From the NCBI GenBank assembly GCA_034509495.1, contig CM067503.1:15371669-15435668 (forward strand): a DNA stretch of 64,000 bases, in the 5' to 3' direction. The position numbers and the translations under genes were made by a program. The DNA is from Acestrorhynchus altus. Taxonomy: Eukaryota; Chordata; Actinopteri; Characiformes; Acestrorhynchidae. Below, piece after piece: positions 32,356-42,565 of this stretch. The notes beneath the pieces are model-generated. The model was not told the origin of the DNA. It saw nothing but the letters and a program-made list of their open reading frames with translations, and searched no databases. The stretch's first letter is position 1. Every line of letters begins with the position of its first letter.

Positions 32356-33282
32356 TAAAGACTCACCTATTATGGACATGGCAGGATTCTCAAGTTTTGA
32401 AGGGATCTGACTAGCTATCCACCACATGTCCTTTGGTGTGGATCCTCTCAGGAGGGAGTATCTTAATGGGAATAAGGAAACCTCTAAAACCTGTGGCTGG
32501 AGGATGTAACAGAGGTGGCACACTCCAGTCTCCCCCTAGCTGGAGGACTGCACCTTATAAAGTGCAGGCTGTTAGCCTAAGTCGTCTCCAAAGTCTATGG
32601 AAGTGCCAGCTACCTGTGCTGCAGTGTCTATGGGGAAGTCTTTTGCCTGAACACCAAAGTTTTGGTGCCACATCTGCTCCAGTGTCTGTGGTGCTAGATG
32701 TATCTGCTCCAGTGTCTGCAATACCAAACGTATCTGCTCCAGCATTCTTTGCTTCATCTTCAGCGTCCAAGGTAGCGCCCACCGACACTGTTCCACCATC
32801 GGAGGCAGTGCCTGCTGCGTCTTTCTCTAGGTCAACTGATAGACATTTTCCCACATGGTCAGGCTACAGAAATGTGCCCAGTCCGGTTCCAGGAACACTG
32901 CGAGGGACTTTAGCCAGTTCTGGGCCTATGCCCATGTCTATGCCCGTATCTGTATCCATGTCCCAGACTCAGTACATGTCTGTGCCCATGTCTGCATCCA
33001 TGTCTGTACCCTTTTTTGTGCCTGTGTCCCAGTTTCAGTCCGTGCCCATGTCCCAATGTATGTCTATGCCCATGTGCATGTCTGTGCCAACCATGTCTTT
33101 ACCTATGTTTCAGTCAGATTTCTTTTTTGTTTAACCCTGCCTGTCCATGTTATGTTGCCTATGTCATGCCCTGAGTCCAGTCCCCTGTCATATCTGATAT
33201 TTCCCCTGTCCTATCTCAGGTTCTCTGTGTTTCCTGAGTCCAGTCCCCTGTCATGTCTCATGTTTCATGTTAGGGAGGGGCC
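32356..33282 (+). other. Interior of the compact LTR element with a repetitive 233-codon open frame
   Basis: An ATG at 32433 opens 233 codons to 33134. Residues about 80-110 repeat an SAPVSxxxxV unit (SAPVSVVLDV, SAPVSAIPNV, SAPAFF) from a tandem DNA unit near 32675-32755. Residues about 165-225 are almost pure Met/Ser/Pro/Val (MPMSMPVSVSMSQ...) from tandem CCATGTCTRTG units at about 32925-33095. No retroviral domain, Cys/His knuckle or catalytic motif is visible. A minus-strand frame (32555-32854) overlaps. Whether the frame is translated is unknown; simple repeats without stops would also leave a frame open. Confidence 0.45.
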
Positions 33283-33531
33283 TACTTCCATATATCTGTC
33301 CTGTTTGGCTCCCCTGTCAGTCCATTCACATCGTCACTGTTGTTTTATTTTGGGTTCCCCATGTGCTTCTTAGCATGTGTTTTGCTTTACTCTTGTCTCC
33401 ATGCTTTCTCTGCCCTGTTCCCACCTGTGTCTTACTTGTAACCCTGCTTTTCATCATTCAGTCCCATGTTTTGATCAATAAACCCTGCAAATATGCCCAC
33501 CTCTCTTTATCTGCCCTACATGCTTGTGACA
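33283..33531 (+). mobile_element. 3' LTR of the compact LTR element, internally deleted
   Basis: About 249 bp beginning after the polypurine tract and ending CA at 33531. Compared with the 5' LTR it lacks about 105 bp between the CATTCAGTCCCA block and the AATAAA block, including the TATA-like box; AATAAA is retained near 33477. Confidence 0.75.
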
Positions 33532-33539
33532 AAAATGTA

Positions 33540-36500
33540 CTACTTCCTACAATTGTTTGTGCTTTTTTAAATTATTTTGCTTATAAACACTACATGTCCA
33601 ATGGTTTTAAGCTCTGGACTCTGAAGTGATCAGTCCATTGATGTCTGAACACCAGCAGTTTGATTTTTAAGGTGTTCATATTGTGGGTCTTTAGGCCTAC
33701 ATGGAACGTTGTCATGAGAAAATCAAATCTATGTTCTACAGCACCTAACAGTTGGTAGAACAGACTGGCAGAATCTTGATTCTATAATGTATCTCTTTAC
33801 CACAAAATTTATAAGTTGAGGTGCCCTGTTAGGGTAAGCAGAATTCATCTGAATGTTAGCATGAACTAATACCATCATTCATATTGATTCACTTGCAGAT
33901 ACATAGACACATACATATCACTGATGCTGCTCCATCAGTATAGATGCATTTCCATTTAAATGTGTTGACTCATGAAACTGCACAACACAAAATCAGAAGA
34001 CACATCACTGATACACACCCAATTATTCATTTTTGAGGTGTATAATTTTTGGGTCATGGGTCATGTCTATGTTAATAATGTGGGTGAAGCAACCATATTT
34101 CTAGAATGTTGTTGGTTGAGGGAGGGTTGCAAGGCAGACCAGATGCAACTAAAGAAGCAAATCCATAGAATGTGCTAGTCTCTGTATAAGCACTTACATA
34201 GTGTTTCCCAACCTTTTGGTAGTTCCATTTTTAAAATAGAAGTAACCCCACTGTACACTATTACTACTAAAATCCTGATGTCAAACATGTTAAGTGATTC
34301 TTCTGGCCAAGCAACAGCAGTAAACATACTTTAAATGCAGTGTTTAAAATACCCTGCAGCATTCAGTGGCCTGTATGCTCTAGTGCTGGCTTGCTGCCAA
34401 CATACTTATCCAAGCATACAGACAACTTTAGCATCCACAGAATGCTCTGTTAAAATTGGGACATTTTTTTTAGTTCTGATAAATGATCTAAGGTGTCCCA
34501 GAAGAAATTTTTGTTTCTTGTTTTTTGTTTTGTTTGTTTTGTTTACATTGAAGTGAAGCCTCACCAGCTTAAAGTGTGTGGATGGCTCTTCACCACACAA
34601 AGGCTCCCTACACTGGATACTGTTTGACAACTGTTGCCAAGTTCAATATGACTTTAAGCCACTTAAACAGTGCTAGGAGGATAAAGATCTCAGGCAAAGC
34701 TGAGAAACCTCAGCTAATCAAAATTCACAGAACATGGGCACAAAAAGGAACTTTGCTGCTATACTGTAGTCCTAGAAGTTAAATTGATGTGCTGTATGCT
34801 CAGTAGCAATGTTAGATAAGCCTAGTATCACATGCAGAAAAAAGAGATTGTGCCACCTTTCTCCATTGCTAGTTACCTTGGTCATATACTTTGGACAACT
34901 TGAATACTGGCCACTGGGAAAACTTGGAGTTGGTTAAGGGCTGGTCAAATCCCTGGTCAACAAAACAAAACTGATCAAAAGGGACACCACCACCACTTCT
35001 TCTAGTAGGTCTGTATAAAATTCCAGGGCTGAAAAAAATGTATTTTAAAATGCTTTTGTTGAGATCACAGGAGGTTTCCATTTTGTTCTCACCAGGAAGA
35101 AACACACACCACTTGATAAGGAAAGCTGTTAGCATGTCAGGGCTTCCCAATTTATATGTGTCACTGGCCCCCTTTGACCTGTGCTGCCCATGAACTGTAA
35201 AAACAGACATTAACACATTTTCTTTAGGTAAACAGCCTCACAGATGGCCCTAACTTGAACTTTAGAAATGGAGTAAGATTGTCCCTCTTTGGTAATTCAC
35301 AGAACAGGATATAATGTTCCCATTCAAACACTAATGAGATTAAAATGTATGTGTTCTTTTTACAGGCAAAAGCAACAGAGAAAGTACATCTGACTGTCTT
35401 TCCTTTGTTTTCTCTAGGACTTCCATAAAATGTTCTCTCTCGTATTGATGATTTGCTGTTGAAAATCTTATTCTCCATCTTAGATGTTTTGTTTCTCACC
35501 ACATAATGTAGTTCATGCTTATTTGTTTAGCCAAAGGTCTAATTTCTCCTCCCTCTGTTGCCAATTCAACAATTGTGATGTTTCTTTCTTTCTTTAAGTC
35601 CTGTTCTTTGGAAAATCTGGTATTTCTAAGGTCCTAGTGTCCAGATAAGAGGTAAGAAATGGTATTCTAAACAACTTTTATTTGTAACTGAAAGCTTGAT
35701 TGCTCACTGTCTAACCAAATAACTGCAATTATAACTAAAAAGCTGGCAAGCCAAAGGAGAGCGCAAGAGCTTACATGAGAGAGTGAATGTTTTATATAGA
35801 GATACTGGACTCATATTAACCAGCTGTAGTCTTAAAGTCAGTTTCAACTATTATGCTGATAAGTGTAGCAGTATTTATATATTTCCCCTAAAGACAGTTC
35901 CTTCACTATGCTTTTGAGTAAGCTTTCTGAATAGTTCACCTTGATTACTTGACTAAATGTAAGCTTGCAATATTGAGATTTGTCTGCTCTGACAGGATGT
36001 TAATTTGGATTTCCAGGCTTTTATGGACTGCTAGGGTTAAATATGGGGTTTTGAACACAGTGTTGTTATCCTAACTTGGACTGATGACAAGCACACAGAA
36101 AGCTCTTCATCAGGTACTCTTTTGCAGCAGTCAGTCATAAAATGTCCAAAGGTATATCAATACATTTCATGTTTAAGCCTTGACCCTGAATCATTTCAGC
36201 TGCTGATGTTATAACTATATTATATGTGCATCTCAAATGCAGTTTTGAATGGTACATTTAAAAATGTTTATTAAAAATTTAATCTCTGTAAATGTCTTTA
36301 CAATCTCTCCCACGGCAGCATCTCAATACTTATAGCTGTATTTCAGTCTTTTAAAAAAGGTTTCCACTGCACATGAAGGATTCAGGTTTACTGAAGGACA
36401 GACAATGAATTTCTTGGCTGTATTCGAAGAATCCTACTAAATAGAACTGCCTTCAGTGACATTCCAACTGATAAGTGTAGGAAGGAAAATGCTAATAGGA

Positions 36501-36565
36501 ACTTTCCACAACTTTTATAGGGTCTGTGACGGGGGTAAACTAATTTATACAACTTCTTAGCCACT
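33540..36565. other. No recognisable gene
   Basis: Unique AT-rich sequence with scattered short ORFs without signature. No transposon or RNA gene recognised. Confidence 0.35.
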
Positions 36566-36569
36566 TAGC

Positions 36570-36720
36570 TCTATCTTGCCCAATGACTCCCTCTAGGAAT
36601 CACAGGGGCACCAGTCCATTGCAGGACAAAACCTTCGTGTGTTTTTACACATGGTGAAACTGATGCACCTGGAGGAAACTCAAGCATCTGTGCAGAATGC
36701 ACACTCCATTCTGTGCCACC
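36570..36720 (-). mobile_element. SINE-like teleost repeat, fragment
   Basis: The plus strand reads GGGGCACCAGTCCATTGCAG and later CACCTGGAGGAAACTCAAGC, GCAGAATGCACACTCC. This is the complement of the TGGACTGGTGCCCTG and GGGTTTCCTCCxGG blocks of the repeat seen at 27305 and 61078. Heavily decayed. Confidence 0.5.
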
Positions 36721-37129
36721 ATGCCATGATTTTAGCAGCATTAGAGCCACTAATAAAATGACATAGCATTGACTTAACCATCCCAACAGTTTTGTGAGCG
36801 ACAACTTGGTTATGCAACAGAAAATTTGGACAACAATATTTTATTAATTTAACCAAACAAAAAACAAAGATCCCAGGTAGACATAATAAATATATGGCAG
36901 TGTAGCCGTTTTTAACTTTTCACTGTCCCTGTATTGTCCACTGTAATGAGATTTGGAAGACGACTACAAACTACAAATGTTATTGAATTCAAACCTATTT
37001 TAAAGACCCTAAAATTCTTCTCACTTCTCTAAATATAGGCTTCAGTAACCTTTGAGGGAAGCAGAAAGCCTACCATTTTTCCTTCTGTTTATCAGTATTG
37101 AACTTAGAATAGATTTAGCTGAACTTTAC

Positions 37130-37700
37130 CCAAGGTCTCACTCAATGAAAACAAAATCATGGCAATTAGATGCTTGTCTTATAGACTGCAGAAATAATTA
37201 AAACTGGGATCGTTAGCCAAGTCAGAGGTTTAAATATCCCTAGCAGCAGAGAAAGTGAAGGCCAGCAAGCCAATGGTTTAATTTCACCTCATGTGATGCT
37301 CTTTTATTTGCACATTTATGCTTGTGTGAAGTGAGGTTAATTGGGTTTCTTTGGTAAATTTCTGGGCCTGTTTAGCGGTCTTTCGTTATCCAGGATCGAA
37401 ACACCATGTTTGGAATGCATGAAGGCCTCTGAAATGCTGCTGAATTTTAATTTGTACTCAGAAGAAAATTGCTAGTTATATCCGCTGTAGTTAAACACAC
37501 ACTCTGCATTGAACCAGGCTTGAATTTCTTGGGGAGAATTATGGCTAAATTTGTACAGTGTAAATTTTTGATGGCCTATTAATAAACCTAAGAATTGTTG
37601 CTGAAAACTTGACAATTTATTACAAAGTCTTTCTGCACAACATGGAAGCAATGACATATTAGTCAATAACTGATTGACTAATATGACTCCTGTGATTTCA
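37130..37700. other. Complex unique region (possible conserved element)
   Basis: Non-repetitive sequence with several AT-core motifs (TTTAATTTCACCTCATGTGA, GAGGTTAATTGGGTTTC, GCTGAATTTTAATTTG). A 78-codon minus-strand ORF (37472-37708) has no recognisable domain. Candidate regulatory sequence only. Confidence 0.22.
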
Positions 37701-38275
37701 AACCCCATATTTGGTTACGAGACTATTTGACCCATTTCCACTTTTGAGTCATCTGAAATATTGGTTGCCTTCTTTTTTTCTCCATGAAATTCTCCAGTAA
37801 GGGTCTTTAAGTTCAATAAGGGCCATGAACTTGTCACACTGACGTGTTGTAGAAGGTCTGTACAATATACAAAGATGATGTTTTGGGTCATTTTGACCCT
37901 AAAGTGTTTCACACCCCAAAAACAAAAATGTTTTTTATGTATATTGATGTCATAACTGGTTCTGATTGCTCTGAATGGTAAAATGGTGCTTCTCCACATT
38001 TCTTCTCAGTTCTCCAGCAGACATGGTCAGACAAAGATGCTTAAAATATAAACTCCAAAATCTTGAACTTAGATATCTGAGAGAAAGGTTGTTTCAGATG
38101 CAGAGAACAATACAACTGACGATCCAAATTTTGAATTTCTCTTTATGTAAAGAGGATTTAGTGGATCTAAATCCTGTGTTTAGAGGAATCTGCCATAGAT
38201 CCTTTTCCATTTGATACAAACAAATAATACAGCCACCATAAAGATCAGCTGAGTAATGGAGATCTAAAGATGGTA

Positions 38276-38330
38276 ATATAAGATAAGATAATCAGTTATT
38301 AGTCCCACAATAAGGAAATTCAAAGAAGTA
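38276..38330 (-). mobile_element. LINE 3' tail remnant
   Basis: The minus strand reads TTTGAATTTCCTTATTGTGG then GACTAATAACTGATTATCTT and ends in ATCTTAT. This is the typical terminal block of fish jockey-like LINEs, here without attached coding sequence. Confidence 0.6.
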
Positions 38331-39445
38331 AAGGTAGCAAGCACATTAATAAGTAAGTATTCATATAATAATCATTAATGGATAGGATTTTAATATCAAA
38401 ATAAAAAGTTATGTAATCTATGATATATTTAGTCAGTCCAGACTTTTTGACTGGTCTTGTATACTGTCATTTACTTTATTAAATTCAAGGCAATTTTCAT
38501 TTAGACTTATTCACACTATGGCCAAAGAGCCTGTTTGCAAGTCCAGACCATGACATTGTCATATGATAATCTGGCAGAAAAAAAATATGCAGAAACAGAA
38601 AAAAAGTATAGTTTATAGACCATGCAGCTTTTGCTTGTGCAATGAAGCTCAATTTTCTTTTTAAATGTATTGTTTCATAACTTTGAAATTTGTATTGTCA
38701 TAACATAAATATTATTTAGGTTTAATACTTTATAATTTTATAATAATGTATAATATACAGTTGCATTTGTGTTTATGTTACAATTGAATCATTGTTCTTT
38801 TATTGATTTACTTATATTTCAATCTTCTGCACTTGAAAATGGAAATATTGTTGCGGTTGCTGCAACCTTAAATTTTAAGGCAATGTAGTTCATAGTTTTT
38901 ATGAGTTAACTTCAGGGCACCCAACCCAAATTTCAAGTTAGCAGCTTTTTCACTACTGCTTTTAAGTTGGACAATTAATGCATAACTTTTCCTGGACCCC
39001 CACTGCCACATGGCTGCCAGTTTTCAGTGAATGAAGTATCTTCTTAGACTCCCAGTCACAGACAAAGAAAAAAAAACTGAGGTGCGCTACCTGAAGCAGC
39101 ATTATGTGAGAATTTCCATTTTCCCTCTACTGTCCAGAGGCGAACTTTAAGTGATTTGTGCCACCCTTAAAGGACACACATTACACACACATTTAAGAAC
39201 AAGCTGAGTGATCACTGAAAGCAAAATAATCATACGGCCTGACAAGGTAGAGTACAGGACTTTAAACAAATATGACTCTGGTTATACACCATGTTCTGGT
39301 CATTTCACCAAAGTTAAATAGTGCAGTTAGCAGCATGAAAAGCCATTCCATATTACAGGTCAGTAGAGTATCATTGGGACTGTCATAGAATGTTGTATAC
39401 ACTGCTAGAAATGCTACTTTAACTTTAAGGTCAATGTGTTGGAGA
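38330..39445. other. No recognisable feature
   Basis: AT-rich unique sequence; no coding or transposon signature. Confidence 0.4.
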
Positions 39446-39447
39446 AC

Positions 39448-39472
39448 TCTCGTCTCGTCTCGTCTAGTCTCG
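39448..39472. repeat. (CTCGT)n short tandem repeat
   Basis: CTCGT/CTAGT units, about five copies. Confidence 0.85.
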
Positions 39473-39657
39473 ACTACATTGTGATAAGTAGTTGAAGATC
39501 AAGTGCATTAATACAAGTGGGCCTGACTATGCCTGGGTCTATCCTAATTGGTCACAAGCCTATCTAATGAAATTATGGTTAAGGTAAGGGTTAGAGTAGG
39601 TTAGGTTTGTCATGAATGCAGATGAATGCTGGAATTATGTGCAACGTTTTTTATTTG

Positions 39658-39928
39658 AAAGTCCATCCATCCATCCATTTTCTATACCACTTATTCCTGA
39701 ATAGGGACATGGGGGAGCCGGTGCCCAGCCAGCAACTCTGAGAGCAAGGGCAAGAAACAACCCTAGACCATCATAGGGCTCACACACACTCACACATTCA
39801 CACACTAAGGGCCACCAATTCAAGCCACCAATTCACCTACCGCACGTGTCTTTGGACTGTGGGGGAAACCGGAGTACCCACAGGAAACCCACACAAACAC
39901 GGGGAGAACATACAAACTCCACAAAGAA
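39658..39928 (-). mobile_element. SINE-like teleost repeat
   Basis: The plus strand begins with (CCAT)n (39662-39679) and then reads TTTTCTATACCACTTATTCC, CACACACACTCACACATTCA, ACCTACCGCACGTGTCTTTG GACTGTGGGGG, GGAAACCCACACAAACACGG GGAGAACATACAAACTCCAC. This is the full complement of the 27305 element, better preserved. Confidence 0.8.
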
Positions 39929-39929
39929 A

Positions 39930-40245
39930 TAACAGAAACAAGCTTCCAAGAGCATAATGAAACTAAAGCCATTATCAATATCTCAATGTCTAGGATGATA
40001 AATACATATAACAACTAATAATGACAGAGGCTAGAAAAAGACTGAAACAAACACAGGACTAAAATAACTACAATAAATGACAAACAGCTGACAAATGTAA
40101 CAAGCAGGGCAGTGCATGAAACAATGAACACCTGGTGAAGATGGATGAGGAACAAGACACATGAACAAAACCAAATATAAGCACAAACACTTGGCCCAAA
40201 TGGAACATGAACAAATTCATAAAGACAGAGCAGAGCATATGTTAA
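39930..40245 (-). mobile_element. Possible LTR remnant
   Basis: A-rich on plus (T-rich on minus) with AACACCTGGTGAAGATGGAT GAGGAACAAGAC and ACAAACAGCTGACAAATGT, resembling the body of fish gypsy-like LTRs on the minus strand. No clear ends or TSD. Confidence 0.3.
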
Positions 40246-40264
40246 AGTATAAGTTGTATGGAAG

Positions 40265-41430
40265 GGTTACAGTTAGATTAGGTTAGGTTTAAATTTTATG
40301 GTTAAAGTTATGGTTAGAGTAAGGGTTAGGTTTAGGTTAGGATTACATTTAATTCTTAATGTTAAGGTTAGAGTAGGGTTAGCGAGACTAGCGTTGGAGT
40401 ATGGTTTAAGTTTCAAATGGTTAAGTTTAATGGTCAAGTTTAATGGTTAATGTTATGGTTAGAGTAAGGGTTAGGTTTGGGTTTTATGGTCAAGGGTTAG
40501 CACAACGATGGGCACTTCCGGTCCTAGAGTGCCAGATTCCTTCACGGTTTTTTTGTTTCCTGCTCCAACACACCTGATTCAACTGACCGGTTTATCGCCA
40601 AGCTTAGTAGGTCTGTTAAAGCAGGGGAATCAGCAAACTGTGCTGGACTGTGGCCTCTGTTGCCCACCCATGGGTTAGTGTAAGGTTTATAGTTTATGGT
40701 AAGTTTAGGTTTTATGTTTAAGGTTATGGTTAGAGTAAGGGTTAAGTTTAGGTTACTTTGTTAAGTTTTGGGTTAAAGTAAAATTTAGATGTATGTTGAT
40801 TTTTTTTAGGTTTTGCAGTTTTGGTTAGGTTTAGTGTGAGAGGTTGGGTGTAGGTTTATTTGTTAGGGTTCGAGCAATGGTCAGTTTTAGGTGTTGTGGT
40901 TAAGGTTAAAGTTAGAGTAAGGGTTAGGTTCACATTTTATGTTTAAATTTAAGGTAAGAGTAAAGTTTAGGATTTGTGGTTAGGTTTAGGGATAGTGTAA
41001 GGATTATCTTTAAATTTTATGATTAAGATTAGTGTGAGGATATGAGTTAGGTTTAGGTTTTATGGTTGAAGATAGGGTTATAGTAAGAGTTAGATTTAGG
41101 TTTTATGGTCAAGGATAGAGTTAGAGTAGGGTTTAGGTTTTATTGTTAAGGTTAGGGATAAAGTAAGCATTAGGTTTAAGTTTTAAGATTAAGATTAGTG
41201 TGAGAATATGGGTTAGGTTTAGGCTTAGGTTTTTTGGTTAAGGTTAGGGTTAAAGGATTAGGTTTATGTTTTATGGTTAAGATTTGGTTTAATGGGTAAG
41301 GGTAGAGTAAGAATCAGATTTATGTTTTATGGTTAAGATTAAGATAAGAGTAGAGGTTATGTTTAAGTTGTAATTTTAAGGTTAGGGCTAGAGTAAGAAT
41401 TATGTTTAGGTGTTATGGTTAATGATATTA
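40265..41430 (+). repeat. Degenerate telomere-like tandem repeat array
   Basis: About 1 kb of irregular repeats built from GGTTAG, GTTAGGGTTA, TAGAGTAAGGGTTAGGTTTA and TTTTATGGTTAAGGTTAG. Several copies show a higher-order unit of roughly 45-50 bases (TTTATGGTTAAGG-TTAGGGTTAGAGTAAGGGTTAGGTTTAGG). It contains TTAGGG-like words but is not a pure telomeric repeat. Interrupted by a MITE-like insertion at 40501-40671; a second block lies at 42370-42565. Confidence 0.85.
40501..40671. mobile_element. MITE-like insertion (possibly hAT) in the telomere-like array
   Basis: A 171-bp block of unrelated sequence (TTCCGGTCCTAGAGTGCCAG, CTGCTCCAACACACCTGATT, AAGCAGGGGAATCAGCAAAC, GTGCTGGACTGTGG) flanked by GGGTTAG at 40494-40500 and 40672-40678. 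Ends are roughly inverted: GATGGGCAC on the left, and GGTGGGCAA when the right is read on the minus strand. It matches a common fish non-autonomous repeat that I associate with hAT elements. The apparent TSD could instead reflect the surrounding GGGTTAG repeats. Confidence 0.6.
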
Positions 41431-41808
41431 TTGGAATTCCCAAATGTAATTTTTTATTTCCTAATCATTCATGTATCACTATTTGTAGCAGAGGTTCTCT
41501 ATTCCCTGTTCTCTCATCCCACCTCACTACCCATTTCTACATCTTCTCTCATACCTTCCATGCTTCTGTTTACAAGCACCCTTATTTCTTATAGTTGCAT
41601 GTGACTGTGCTTACCTGTGTCATGGTCACCACAAGGTTCACAATCCTCCATCCTTGAAGTCCTCCTCTTTTGTCAAAAGTTTCAGAGGTTTTTCAGAGTG
41701 TAGATCCAACTTGAAAAAGAACTGTGACAGCAGAGGCACTGTTGTAATCCATACAAACTTGGTGTGTGATGAATAAACAAACATTCCTTGACAACTGAAT
41801 TGACTTAC

Positions 41809-42200
41809 CTCTTTTCTCCTGAAAAGAGCAGGCCATCTTGTTTTGAAATCAGTGATAAGAGTTGAGTTTCAAAAAATCCTTTCCCTCTCAATGCAAAGGT
41901 CTTGTCCATTAGTTTTTTCAAGGTCTGCTCAATGTTCTTCTTTAAAACTTCTGAAAGAATGGCCACTCTTACCCTCTCAAGATTCTCGCATTTCAGCACT
42001 ATGGCTTGTTTCTTGACACCATATGCTGGGCAAGATTTTCCTGTTAGTTTTGTTTGAATGGCTTCATAGTGACCACCATTTAGCCAACATTCCTCATTTT
42101 GTTATGTAGTCACAAAGAGTATTTTTCAAGCTAACATTCCATCCACTGCAACCAGTAACTGAGCCTTGCACTTTCAAGCATGGATGCTTTCTAATTAGCT
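41809..42200 (-). pseudogene. Coding-like region ending in a strong donor site, unidentified
   Basis: The minus strand has about 95 consecutive open codons (about 42090 down to 41809), including ECWLNGGHYEAIQTKLTGKS and LKKNIEQTLKKLMDKTFALR, ending FSGEK. The sequence then reads AG|GTAAGT, a consensus splice donor at 41808-41803. Upstream, coding-like sequence continues in other frames (for example CSGWNVSLKNTLCDYITK near 42150-42100), so at least one frameshift is needed. No clear acceptor. It is either a real exon with a misjudged boundary or a decayed gene/retrocopy. I do not recognise the protein. Confidence 0.35.
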
Positions 42201-42369
42201 ATTTTCAGTTTCCGCCATTTTTATCAAAGTCTGAATCTGTATGGATAAGCATTTTATTTCACAATTTCTTTTGCAAGTCAACCTAAAATCGAAGATTTTT
42301 GGGTCATGACTGATAAATGTGTCATTATTGAAGGCTGCATTCATTTGTTGCAGCTTGAATTTTGCATTA

Positions 42370-42565
42370 ATGGTTTCTGGTTGGTGTTAGGATTACAGTA
42401 GGTTAGGCTTATTTATTTTTGTTTTAAGGTTAGGAATAAAGGATTAGGTTAAGGTTTATGGTTTTGGTTAGGTTTAGACTAAGGGTTAGGTTTTGATTTT
42501 TTGGTTAAGAATAGGGTCAGGGTAAAGATTAGGTTTATGGTTAAGGATTAGGGTTATACTAAATT
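42370..42565 (+). repeat. Second telomere-like block
   Basis: GTTAGGATTACAGTAGGTTA, TTTTAAGGTTAGGAATAAAG, GGTTAGGTTTAGACTAAGGG TTAGG: same words as 40265-41430, separated from it by the unique, coding-like segment at about 41440-42360. Confidence 0.75.

Larger units (their letters stand above)
32003..33531 (+). mobile_element. Compact LTR retroelement with both LTRs, TSDs and no pol
   Basis: A 1,529-bp unit flanked by AAAAT at 31998-32002 and 33532-33536. The 5' LTR starts TGTCAGG and the 3' LTR ends TGACA. The two LTRs align over TTTGGCTCC(C/G)CTGTCAGTC, TTCCCCATGT..TTCTTAGCA, TCCACCTGTGTCT/CCCACCTGTGTCT, CATCATTCAGTCCCA, ATAAA(T/C)CCT and GCC(C)ACCTCTCTTT. An A/G-rich tract (AGGGAGGGG, 33272-33280) precedes the 3' LTR, as a polypurine tract should. 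The interior of about 930 bp has no recognisable gag or pol, so it is a non-autonomous element depending on enzymes of another. Confidence 0.88.

Noticed and set aside
32555..32854. 99-codon Ala/Asp/Thr-rich minus-strand ORF
   Set aside because: Antisense of the tandem units inside the LTR element; the repeat leaves several frames open at once.
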